Positions 15,839 through 23,485 of a DNA stretch of 64,000 bases are shown here, piece after piece. The translations under genes were made by a program, and so were the position numbers. How positions within the stretch are numbered: position 1 is the first letter of the stretch; each line of letters begins with the position of its first letter. Origin of the DNA: Flammeovirgaceae bacterium (GTDB lineage Bacteria; Bacteroidota; Bacteroidia; Cytophagales; Cyclobacteriaceae); the NCBI GenBank assembly GCA_020635915.1, contig JACJYU010000001.1, forward strand, positions 2,416,001-2,480,000. Reading direction: 5' to 3'. The notes below the pieces were generated by a model. It did no database searches, was not told the origin of the DNA, and saw nothing but the letters and a program-made list of their open reading frames with translations.

Positions 15839-17206
15839 CTAGCTCATCGCCTTCAAAATATCGTGCTGGGTAATAATATGGACTTTTTCTTTTTCGTCCC
15901 GTACCAGCAAGGCCTTGTTTGATTTGTTCAGCAGCGAAGACAATACATCAAGCGTACTGTCCATGGCCACAAAAACCATAGGCATGTCCATTACTTCACC
16001 TACCGGCTTCTGGGTAATGCCCGGGTCCTGGATTACTTTTTCCAGCAGGCTGGAGGAGGAGATGCTTCCCACAAACTCGTTTTTTTCAACTACCGGCACC
16101 TGGTCGATGCCTTCGCGGGCCATAATGGCAATGGCATCGCCTATGGCCGAACTTTTGGTCACGGTGAACAGGCTTTCCGACCCATTGCGCTGTTGTATGA
16201 TGCGCCTGGCGGTGGCGTAGGCCCTGTCTTCAAGAAAGCCGTGGTCCTTCATCCAATTGTCGTTGTATACTTTGTTGAGGTACCGGGTGCCGTGGTCAGG
16301 CAGCAGCACCACCATTAGATCGTTTTCTTGGAGGTTTTCCCTGGCGTATTCGAGGGCACCGTGCACGGCAGACCCGCTGCTCCAGCCCACAAACAACCCT
16401 TCTTCGCGTGAAAGGCGCCTTGCCATGATGGCCCCGTCTTTGTCGGTGACCTTGATAAACTGGTCGATCACGTCAAAGTTTACATTCTTGGGCAATATGT
16501 CTTCACCGAAGCCTTCGGTCAGGTAGGGGTAGATTTCATTGCGGTCAAACTCACCGGTTTCTTTGTACTTTTTAAAAACGGACCCATAGGTATCGATCCC
16601 CACGCTTATCAACCCTTTCTTTTGTTCCTTCAGGTATTTGGATGTTCCGCTCATGGAGCCCCCGGTGCCCACGGTGGCCACATAGTGGGTTATCTTTCCC
16701 TCTGTCTGCTTCCATATTTCCGGCCCGGTGGTTTCATAATGCGCTGTGGCATTGGAGGCATTGTCGTATTGGTTGGGATAAAATGAATTGGGGATCTCTT
16801 TGTTCAATTTTTGCGCGATGGAGTAGTACGAACGGGGGTCGTCCGGTTCCACGTTGGTCGGGCACACGATGACCTCTGCGCCCACGGCTTTCAGTATATC
16901 GATTTTTTCCTGTGACTGCTTGTCGGCCATGGTGAAGATACATTTGTAGCCCCTCGAAATGGCCGTTAGGGCAAGCCCCATCCCCGTATTGCCGCTGGTT
17001 CCTTCAATGATCGTCCCGCCCGGTTTCAGCAGTCCTGCTTTTTCCGCATCCTCCACCATTTTCAGGGCCATCCTGTCTTTTGTGGAATTGCCCGGGTTAA
17101 AGTATTCTACTTTTGTGAGGATGGTCCCCTTGATGCCTTTGTTGAGGGCGTTCAATCGAATAAGGGGCGTGTTTCCTATGGTTTCGATAATGGAGTCGTA
17201 AATCAT
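15839..17206 (-). CDS. Cystathionine beta-synthase-like PLP enzyme with CBS domain pair
   Basis: 455 residues from ATG 17206. A longer TTG-initiated frame is disfavoured because it would cover the promoter-like box at 17234-17241. Residues 1-320 are a fold-type II beta-family enzyme: ETIGNTPLIRLN, the PLP lysine Lys43 in GNSTKDRM, the substrate loop EGTSGNTGMGLA, and the phosphate loop GTGGSMSGT. Residues about 335-455 hold two CBS motifs (SAIGDAIAIMAREG, VVEKNEFVGS). The likely reaction condenses serine with homocysteine, or acts as an O-acetylserine-type cysteine synthase; the two cannot be separated by sequence alone. CBS domains usually sense adenosyl ligands. It follows pyrB but has its own -7 box. 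Confidence 0.85.
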   Translation of the reverse strand: MIYDSIIETIGNTPLIRLNALNKGIKGTILTKVEYFNPGNSTKDRMALKMVEDAEKAGLLKPGGTIIEGTSGNTGMGLALTAISRGYKCIFTMADKQSQEKIDILKAVGAEVIVCPTNVEPDDPRSYYSIAQKLNKEIPNSFYPNQYDNASNATAHYETTGPEIWKQTEGKITHYVATVGTGGSMSGTSKYLKEQKKGLISVGIDTYGSVFKKYKETGEFDRNEIYPYLTEGFGEDILPKNVNFDVIDQFIKVTDKDGAIMARRLSREEGLFVGWSSGSAVHGALEYARENLQENDLMVVLLPDHGTRYLNKVYNDNWMKDHGFLEDRAYATARRIIQQRNGSESLFTVTKSSAIGDAIAIMAREGIDQVPVVEKNEFVGSISSSSLLEKVIQDPGITQKPVGEVMDMPMVFVAMDSTLDVLSSLLNKSNKALLVRDEKEKVHIITQHDILKAMS

Positions 17207-17233
17207 TGTGTCCGTTTCTTGTTTAAGGAAGTA

Positions 17234-17241
17234 CAAAGGTA
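17234..17241 (-). promoter_or_regulatory. -7 box upstream of the cystathionine beta-synthase-like gene
   Basis: The minus strand reads TACCTTTG, a match to TAnnTTTG, 27 bases before ATG 17206. No clear -33 TTG is seen at the usual spacing. The position supports the ATG start over an upstream TTG. Confidence 0.4.
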
Positions 17242-17280
17242 TCAATTTCTGCCGGTGACAGGGTGCCCACCACGGCCTAA

Positions 17281-18216
17281 TCAGGCATCCCCGGCCAACA
17301 GGTAGAGCACTGCCATCCTTACCGCTACCCCATTTTCCACCTGGTCGAGAATGATGGAGTGGTGCGAATCTGCCGCATCGCTGGTCAATTCCACGCCCCG
17401 GTTGATGGGGCCGGGGTGCATCAGCACAATCTTTTTGTTAAGGGAGTCAAGGAGCTTTTTGTCGATGCCAAAATAAAGGGAGTACTCTCTGAGCGAGGGA
17501 AAATACTTTATTTGCTGCCTTTCCAACTGTATGCGCAGGACGTTGGCCACATCGCACCATTGCAGGACCTTTTTCACATCGTACTCCACCATTACGCCTA
17601 GCGTGGAGATGTATTTGGGCAATAAGGTGGGCGGCCCGCAGACCATTACCTTGGCGCCCATTTTCTGCAGGGCAAAGACGTTGGAGAGGGCCACGCGGGA
17701 ATGGAGGATGTCGCCAATGATGGCTACCTTTTTTCCGGCAAGGGCCCCCAATTTTTCATAGATGGAAAAAGTATCGAGCAAAGCCTGGGTGGGGTGCTCG
17801 TGCGTGCCGTCACCTGCATTAATGATCCGGGCCTTGATGTGCTTGGCCAAAAAGTGTGGTGCCCCCACGCTGGCATGGCGCATCACCACCATGTCTACCT
17901 TCATGGCCAGTACGTTGTTCACGGTGTCCAGTAAGGTTTCCCCTTTTTTCACGCTGCTGTTGGAGGCCGTAAAGTTGATGGTGTCGGCCGACAACCTTTT
18001 TTCGGCCAGCTCAAAAGAAAGGCGTGTGCGGGTGGAGTTTTCAAAAAAAATATTGGCGATGGTCACGTCCCTCAGCGAGGGTACCTTTTTGATGGGCCTG
18101 TTGATGATTTCCTTGAAATTGGCGGCCGTCTCAAAAATGAGTTCAATGTCTTTTTGGGTGATGTTTTTTATTCCGAGTAGGTGTGGCTGGCTAAGTTTGG
18201 GCATGGTGCTACTCAT
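17281..18216 (-). CDS. pyrB: Aspartate carbamoyltransferase catalytic subunit
   Basis: 311 residues, normal for PyrB. The carbamoyl-phosphate motif STRTR lies in FFENSTRTRLSFE. Other family segments are SSVKKGETLLDT, RHASVGAPHFLA, INAGDGTHEHPTQALLD and MHPGPINRGVE. It makes N-carbamoyl-aspartate in pyrimidine synthesis in the cytoplasm. The start overlaps the pyrR stop by 8 bases on the same strand, so pyrR and pyrB are co-translated. A second in-frame ATG at 18204 would also be possible. No pyrI regulatory subunit is seen next to it. Confidence 0.95.
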   Translation of the reverse strand: MSSTMPKLSQPHLLGIKNITQKDIELIFETAANFKEIINRPIKKVPSLRDVTIANIFFENSTRTRLSFELAEKRLSADTINFTASNSSVKKGETLLDTVNNVLAMKVDMVVMRHASVGAPHFLAKHIKARIINAGDGTHEHPTQALLDTFSIYEKLGALAGKKVAIIGDILHSRVALSNVFALQKMGAKVMVCGPPTLLPKYISTLGVMVEYDVKKVLQWCDVANVLRIQLERQQIKYFPSLREYSLYFGIDKKLLDSLNKKIVLMHPGPINRGVELTSDAADSHHSIILDQVENGVAVRMAVLYLLAGDA

Positions 18217-18751
18217 TGTTGACTAACCAAATCCTGTTTTGCTTGTGGCCCTGTGCCTGCAGCTCTACCAACACGCGCTGCGAGGCGATGGTGTTTACAT
18301 ACCTTCCCACATAATCGGCAGCAATGGGCAGGTCGCGCTTATACTTTCTGTCCACCAATACCAGGAGTTCCACCTTCGCAGGCCGGCCAAAGGCGATCAT
18401 GGCATCCATGGCGGCCCGCACGGTCCTTCCGGTAAAAAGGACATCATCGATCAATACCACCTTTTTCCCTTCTATCACAAAGGTGACCCTGGTCTCGCTT
18501 GCCTTGGCGGGCGTTTCCCTCCTCCTGAAATCGTCCCGGTGAAAAGTGGTGTCCAAAAGCCCCAAGGGAACATCGGTTTTTATCAGTTTTCGCAGCTTTT
18601 GGTGGATGAGCCCTGCCAGGTAGGTGCCCCTGGGCTGAAGGCCCAAAAGCACGGTTTCTTCAAAGCGGTCGTGGTTTTCAATAAGTTGCTGGCAAAGCCT
18701 GTTCAGCGTGATATCAAGCAGATCAGAGTCGAGGATAAGTTTCTTCTGCAT
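18209..18751 (-). CDS. pyrR: PyrR bifunctional pyrimidine regulator / uracil phosphoribosyltransferase
   Basis: 180 residues, standard PyrR length. The PRPP-binding loop VVLIDDVLFTGRTVRAA is intact, as are LLGLQPRGTYLA and the GLLDTTFHRDD segment typical of PyrR. In Firmicutes it binds pyr mRNA to control attenuation and also makes UMP from uracil; in Bacteroidota the regulatory role is less certain. The upstream gap is only 38 bases and no attenuator hairpin is evident in it, so enzymatic salvage may be its main role here. It is placed directly before pyrB with overlapping frames. Confidence 0.93.
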   Translation of the reverse strand: MQKKLILDSDLLDITLNRLCQQLIENHDRFEETVLLGLQPRGTYLAGLIHQKLRKLIKTDVPLGLLDTTFHRDDFRRRETPAKASETRVTFVIEGKKVVLIDDVLFTGRTVRAAMDAMIAFGRPAKVELLVLVDRKYKRDLPIAADYVGRYVNTIASQRVLVELQAQGHKQNRIWLVNNE

Positions 18752-18789
18752 AGGCCGTGGCGCGAAGATACTAAAAATGCATGGAACCG

Positions 18790-20292
18790 TTATTTATAGA
18801 GGATTTTGTTTATAAAAAAAACCTTGCGGGTGCCATTGGCCCTTGACAGGGAGTTGTTCCTTATTTGCTGGACACCATAAATAAACAGCTTTTTTCCATA
18901 CCAATAATCCAGCTTGCTGTTTTCATATTCGCTGCCCTTTATGACATCGTCATCGTATTTCAGCATAAGGTCATTGGAGGATTTGCCTTCCACGATTTCC
19001 GGGCCCTTGATTATCTTGCCCCTGACCTCATTGGCATAAGCGTACTGCATGTAGATATTATCGTCCGCTGCCTGGATTTTGACATGCTGGCCCAGGGTGG
19101 GGGTTTGCACGTCCTTTATTTCAAAACTGTTGTCCCACAAAAGGTTCCCCTTGTCGTCAAAGCCAATGATTACCGCGTGCGTGTATTGGTACCCGATTAA
19201 AATCCTCGTTTGGGACATGCCGTTGACATACGCGTATTTGGGGTAGAAGGCTTCCCCCAGCATGATAAAGTTGTCCTGGGCCTTGATCACCTCATGCACG
19301 ATAAAACGGTAATTGAACTTGGCCTTTTTCCCTTTTATTTTTTTTCTTTCAATCCGCTGCTTGATCCGTTCCTGTCGCGCGGCCTTCATATAATTGAAAA
19401 AATGGTGCAGGTCGCCATAGTCGTAGTACCGTATCCGGTAGCCACCTTCCGGCCCGATGCGGGCGATAAAGATGCCCCGGGAATACTCCTTAAACCTTCC
19501 GTACACGCCCACTACGGCCTGTTCGTCATTGCCCATGTTGATGGACCGGCCAAAGATCAGGTTCTTTTTGTCTCCCGGCTCCAGGATGATGGTTTTGGAC
19601 AGGTCCCCTTTTGCATCGTAGCTCCTTATCCACAGGCACCTTTTCTTTTCATAGTTGTCGCTGCTTACGATCACCTCCACCGATCCGTCACTATAGGGTT
19701 TTACCTGGGCCAGTTCGCCCACTTCATTGAAAAACCCAGGCAATATTTTGGACTTCTGGCTGGCAAAATTGAAGTAAACGATCAACGGCCTGTAATTGAA
19801 ATACCCTCCTATAAAGGCAGCCTCGTTTGTTACCACAAACTCGGTTGGCCCAAAAGGGATCAAGTTATTTACACGGTAAACGGTGTAGGCGCCATCGGCA
19901 ATGTCAACGGCCGCAATCAAAAAATCGGCATACCGGATGTTGTTGGCTTTGAACAATACAAACAGGTACCCTTGGTGAACGAGCGCCTTCACGGCCTGCA
20001 GCCCTTTGGCTATCTCGATTGTTCCCCTCCAAACCTGCTTAAAAAGGGTGTCCACCCTGGTGATTTCCAGTTTGTCCTGCGGGGAGGCGTAGAGCCTCCG
20101 GTAAAGCATCAGCCCCTCTTGGCCGGCAGCCACTACCGAAAAATTGGCATTTTCATTGTTGGGGACCGGTATTTCAAGCCTGCCTGCCTGCTGCATCTGC
20201 CCCACCGACAAATGGGAAATGCCCAGTTGCAAAATGGCCAGCAACAGGAAAGAAAAATTACTCGGCCTCGAACTTGTTGATGTAAAACACAT
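18790..20292 (-). CDS. Secreted protein of unknown function, tandem paralogue B
   Basis: 500 residues. The N-terminus has a signal peptide (core FLLLAILQLGISHLS, cleavage near SVGQ), which supports a start at 20292 even though this overlaps the upstream gene by 35 bases. No known domain is recognised. The body has repeated beta-rich segments with aromatic residues (YLFVLFKANN, FNYRPLIVYFNFASQ, HAVIIGFDDKGNLLWDNSF), suggestive of a propeller-like fold, and a lysine-rich stretch around IERKKIKGKKAKF. It resembles the upstream 533-residue protein in order and wording, for example KSKILPGFFNE against VLKVIPGFFLK. It is probably exported to the periplasm or cell surface; function unknown. Confidence 0.7.
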   Translation of the reverse strand: MCFTSTSSRPSNFSFLLLAILQLGISHLSVGQMQQAGRLEIPVPNNENANFSVVAAGQEGLMLYRRLYASPQDKLEITRVDTLFKQVWRGTIEIAKGLQAVKALVHQGYLFVLFKANNIRYADFLIAAVDIADGAYTVYRVNNLIPFGPTEFVVTNEAAFIGGYFNYRPLIVYFNFASQKSKILPGFFNEVGELAQVKPYSDGSVEVIVSSDNYEKKRCLWIRSYDAKGDLSKTIILEPGDKKNLIFGRSINMGNDEQAVVGVYGRFKEYSRGIFIARIGPEGGYRIRYYDYGDLHHFFNYMKAARQERIKQRIERKKIKGKKAKFNYRFIVHEVIKAQDNFIMLGEAFYPKYAYVNGMSQTRILIGYQYTHAVIIGFDDKGNLLWDNSFEIKDVQTPTLGQHVKIQAADDNIYMQYAYANEVRGKIIKGPEIVEGKSSNDLMLKYDDDVIKGSEYENSKLDYWYGKKLFIYGVQQIRNNSLSRANGTRKVFFINKILYK

Positions 20293-21859
20293 ACCTCACA
20301 GGATCTTCTGTTTTTTCCCCGGTGTTTTTGATCGACTGATACCCCCACACAAATGAAAAACCGCCATACCAATAGCGCATGCCGGAGTCGTCATCCGCCT
20401 CGTTCCTGATCAGGTCCGTGGGGTATTTTAGCGTGATGCCAAGCGTGTCCAGTTCGGGCTCCATATTAACAGACCCGGTGTTCACGATAATTTTGCTTTC
20501 GTTGGAATAGGAAAGGAAGGCCAATCCGTCTTTGATGGTAAAATCGGAAATTTGTTCCGTGGCATACCGTTTTACGTTATCGTATTGCAGGCTGGTGTCC
20601 CACACCAACTTTCCCCGGCCGTCAAATAACGTCAACACCGACTCGATCATTTTGGCAGAGGTGTTCTGGCTACTGTTGTTGAAGGTATAGGGGGAGTTGG
20701 AGTAGCGGTTGGTAAACGGGTTGTTGCCATAGGGCGAATACCCATATCCATAATAGGGGTTGAAGTAGCTGTTGCGGGGGGACCTGCCCGTGGTGGAAGC
20801 CGGGTCGTACATTTCCGACAATAGGTAAAACCCATCTTCGTTCTCTTCGATGCGAATGGGCAGCACATAGGCCTTGTAGCCGGTTGTTTTCCCCGCTTCA
20901 TCGCGCTCCTTCGATCTTTCCTTTATGCGGGAAGCACGCTTGGCAGGAAGGTAGCCCAGCAGGGCACTGAGGTCGGTAAAAGGGGTGTAGTGGATTTTTT
21001 GGTCGGTAAAAGGGTCTGCCAATGTGGAATAAAAGCCCACCGCTTCCCGGCCGGTCCCAATGGTGTAGGTGCCGAGCAAAATCAGCTCTTCGCGCTTGAG
21101 GCTGCTGGTAATGCCGGTGAGTATGTTGACGTCCTTGTCGATTTCAATTTCATCTTCCAAAAGCAGCCCCCCATGTGCATCAAATGTTTTTAGCACCAGG
21201 TGCCGTTTGTCCAGGGAATTCCTTTCCACCAACAGGGTATTGAAAGTGTTGTTTTTGTTGGGGCGCACATCCAACAGCTCCGTGTCCTTCAAAAAAAACC
21301 CGGGGATCACTTTCAAAACTTTTTTGGAGGTTTCATAGAGCATAACGGCCGGCTCGGTGGAGACGTACCCGCCAAACACCACATTGCCGCCCACCGCGGT
21401 AAAATGGGTGGGGCGAAGCAAAAATTCATGCTTGATCTCAAATTGGTTTACCGAATGGTCGATGACGTTGACACTGGCCAATATGAACTCGCGGCTATCG
21501 GCACTGCCTTCCCGAAAAAGCAGGTAGATGTGGTGGTTTCCATACTCATATCCCACCATGTCGTAGCTCGACTTTACCTCCAGGTCCGATTGCCAGGTTT
21601 CTTTCAGCGAGGTGTCCAGCAAGATGATTTCCCTCAAGCGGTTTCCTTCCTTGTACTTGTTTTTGCCCCTTACCAGGGCGATGCCTTCCTCCTCCATTGG
21701 GATGACGATAAAGTTGTTATCGGATTGCTTCACCTCCTTTTCGTATCGTTCCCGCGGGAGGAGCTGCGCCCATGCCCCCAACGCCACGGCAACCAAAAAG
21801 GCAGTGGCCACAATGGCCTTGAGGAAGGCCTTGTCCGATAAGTATCGTTGGGTGCCCAT
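20258..21859 (-). CDS. Secreted protein of unknown function, tandem paralogue A
   Basis: 533 residues with a signal peptide (AIVATAFLVAVALGAWAQ). No family is recognised. The body is beta-rich with phrases such as SYDMVGYEYGNHHIYLLF, NVVFGGYVSTEPAVMLYE and TLFDGRGKLVWDTSLQ, the last matching GFDDKGNLLWDNSF in paralogue B. A low-complexity Asn/Tyr/Pro/Ser-rich insert (about residues 365-400) is unique to this copy. The start abuts the stop of the EVE gene with no gap, and its end overlaps paralogue B, so EVE, A and B are likely one transcript that may run on into pyrR-pyrB. Confidence 0.7.
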   Translation of the reverse strand: MGTQRYLSDKAFLKAIVATAFLVAVALGAWAQLLPRERYEKEVKQSDNNFIVIPMEEEGIALVRGKNKYKEGNRLREIILLDTSLKETWQSDLEVKSSYDMVGYEYGNHHIYLLFREGSADSREFILASVNVIDHSVNQFEIKHEFLLRPTHFTAVGGNVVFGGYVSTEPAVMLYETSKKVLKVIPGFFLKDTELLDVRPNKNNTFNTLLVERNSLDKRHLVLKTFDAHGGLLLEDEIEIDKDVNILTGITSSLKREELILLGTYTIGTGREAVGFYSTLADPFTDQKIHYTPFTDLSALLGYLPAKRASRIKERSKERDEAGKTTGYKAYVLPIRIEENEDGFYLLSEMYDPASTTGRSPRNSYFNPYYGYGYSPYGNNPFTNRYSNSPYTFNNSSQNTSAKMIESVLTLFDGRGKLVWDTSLQYDNVKRYATEQISDFTIKDGLAFLSYSNESKIIVNTGSVNMEPELDTLGITLKYPTDLIRNEADDDSGMRYWYGGFSFVWGYQSIKNTGEKTEDPVRYVFYINKFEAE

Positions 21860-22264
21860 TTATTTTTCCTGGCTCATCTTTATGATAAAATCAAATTCAG
21901 CTTCCTTTACCGGTTGGACGGACAATCTGGGGTTTTTTACCAGTACCATGTTGGCCAGCTTCCGGGTAGCCTTTATGTCCGCCAGCGTAACAGGGTTTTT
22001 CAGTTTTTTTACAGGGGCAATTTCCACCACGGCCCAGTCTTTGGCCGCAGGGTCCGGAAAGTGTTCTTGGGTGATTTTTGCAATGCCCACGATGTCCTTT
22101 CCCTCATTGCTGTGGTATATAAACACCATATCGCCCTTTTTCATGGCCTTGATATGGTTGCGTGCCTGAAAGTTCCTCACGCCATCCCATATTGTCTTTT
22201 TGTCCTTAACGAGGTCGTCCCAGGAATAGGTCCCGGGCTCTGTCTTCATCAACCAGTGGTTCAT
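21860..22264 (-). CDS. EVE domain-containing protein
   Basis: 134 residues, a single EVE (DUF55, PUA-like) domain: MNHWLMKTEPGTYSWDDL at the N-terminus, WDGVRNFQARNHIKAM, KGDMVFIYHS and the VVEIAPVKKL segment. EVE domains bind modified bases in nucleic acids (for example modified cytosines) and are related to human THYN1. The actual ligand here is unknown. It is the first gene of a minus-strand run ending in pyrB, which is an odd neighbourhood and gives no functional hint. Confidence 0.88.
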   Translation of the reverse strand: MNHWLMKTEPGTYSWDDLVKDKKTIWDGVRNFQARNHIKAMKKGDMVFIYHSNEGKDIVGIAKITQEHFPDPAAKDWAVVEIAPVKKLKNPVTLADIKATRKLANMVLVKNPRLSVQPVKEAEFDFIIKMSQEK

Positions 22265-22449
22265 TCTTAGGTGTTGGTTAGTTTTTTAAGATGTTTGTGC
22301 CCGATTCTAAAATAGTGAATACAATTCGTATTTTCCCGTGTTGGTAGCAGTCCGCCCCCAAATGTTTTTAAAATTTAGCAAGAATTGAATTCATTCCCGG
22401 CACTTTACTCACCCGTATTGAGTTAGATTGGCAAGTATTTGATAATTGA

Positions 22450-23463
22450 ATGAAGATACTAATTATCCGGTTCTCCTCCATAGGGGACATTGTGCTGACC
22501 ACCCCCGTGATCAGGGTGCTGAAGACCCAGGTGGACAATGCTGAAATACATTATGCCACCAAAGCCCGCTTTTCCGGATTGCTGCAAGAAAACCCTTATG
22601 TGGACAAGCTCCACCTGTTGGGCGACAGCCTTTGGGGGCTGATTGCCACGCTCAGAAAGGAAAAGTTCGACTACATCATAGACCTCCACCATAACCTGCG
22701 CACCCGCCTCATCAAACTTTCGCTGGGGGCCAGGGCCTCCAGTTTCAATAAGCTCAACTGGGAAAAATGGCTGATGGTAAACTTTAAGATCAACAAACTG
22801 CCTTCTGTGCATATTGTGGACCGGTACCTCCAGGCCGCTTCCGTGTTGGGCATAAAAAACGACTCCCTGGGCTTGGATTATTTTATGCCCGGGTCGGACG
22901 AGGTGCCCAAGGAATGGATCCCCCCCACGCACCGGGCCGGTTTTGTGGCCTATGCCATAGGCGGGCAGCATTATACCAAAAAACTGCCAGTCCACAGGAT
23001 GATCGAACTTTGCGATAAAATCAACCGCCCGATCATCCTGCTGGGAGGGAAGGAAGACTTCCCGCAAGGGGAAAGGGTGAGGCTGTTCTTCGAAAAAAAC
23101 ATTGCGGCAGCAGAAATGGAAGAAGGGCTGCAGTCGGAATTCAACAAGAAGACCATTGTCTTTAATGCATGTGGCAAGTACAGCCTCAACCAATCAGCAA
23201 GCATCGTAAAGCAGGCCACCCATGTGTTCAGCCACGATACCGGGATGATGCACATAGCCGCGGCCTTTAAAAAGGAAGTGATCAGCATTTGGGGGAACAC
23301 CATACCCTTGTTTGGGATGTACCCCTACCGCACCCGGTTTACCGTGCTGGAAAACAACAAGCTGGACTGCAGGCCATGCTCCAAGATTGGGTACGACAAG
23401 TGCCCTAAGGGGCATTTCAAATGCATGGAGAAAATGGCTTTTGACTTTTACCTTCCGGAATAG
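22450..23463 (+). CDS. Glycosyltransferase family 9 (heptosyltransferase-like)
   Basis: 337 residues with the GT-B fold of ADP-heptose:LPS heptosyltransferases: MKILIIRFSSIGDIVLTTPV at the N-terminus, the acceptor-side DLHHNLRTR, and the donor-side motif SHDTGMMHIAAA with IWGNT. A Cys-rich tail (CRPCSKIGYDKCPKGHFKC) is typical of Bacteroidota GT9 proteins. It probably adds a heptose or related sugar to the LPS core on the inner face of the inner membrane; hldD, which makes the heptose donor, is elsewhere in this window. It is a single gene divergent from the EVE gene. Confidence 0.88.
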   Translation: MKILIIRFSSIGDIVLTTPVIRVLKTQVDNAEIHYATKARFSGLLQENPYVDKLHLLGDSLWGLIATLRKEKFDYIIDLHHNLRTRLIKLSLGARASSFNKLNWEKWLMVNFKINKLPSVHIVDRYLQAASVLGIKNDSLGLDYFMPGSDEVPKEWIPPTHRAGFVAYAIGGQHYTKKLPVHRMIELCDKINRPIILLGGKEDFPQGERVRLFFEKNIAAAEMEEGLQSEFNKKTIVFNACGKYSLNQSASIVKQATHVFSHDTGMMHIAAAFKKEVISIWGNTIPLFGMYPYRTRFTVLENNKLDCRPCSKIGYDKCPKGHFKCMEKMAFDFYLPE

Positions 23464-23485
23464 CGCAAGGCACGGTTGTTATGGA

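Noticed and set aside
17207..17245. TTG start upstream of the cystathionine beta-synthase-like gene
   Set aside because: It adds 13 residues with no family match and overlaps a good -7 box.
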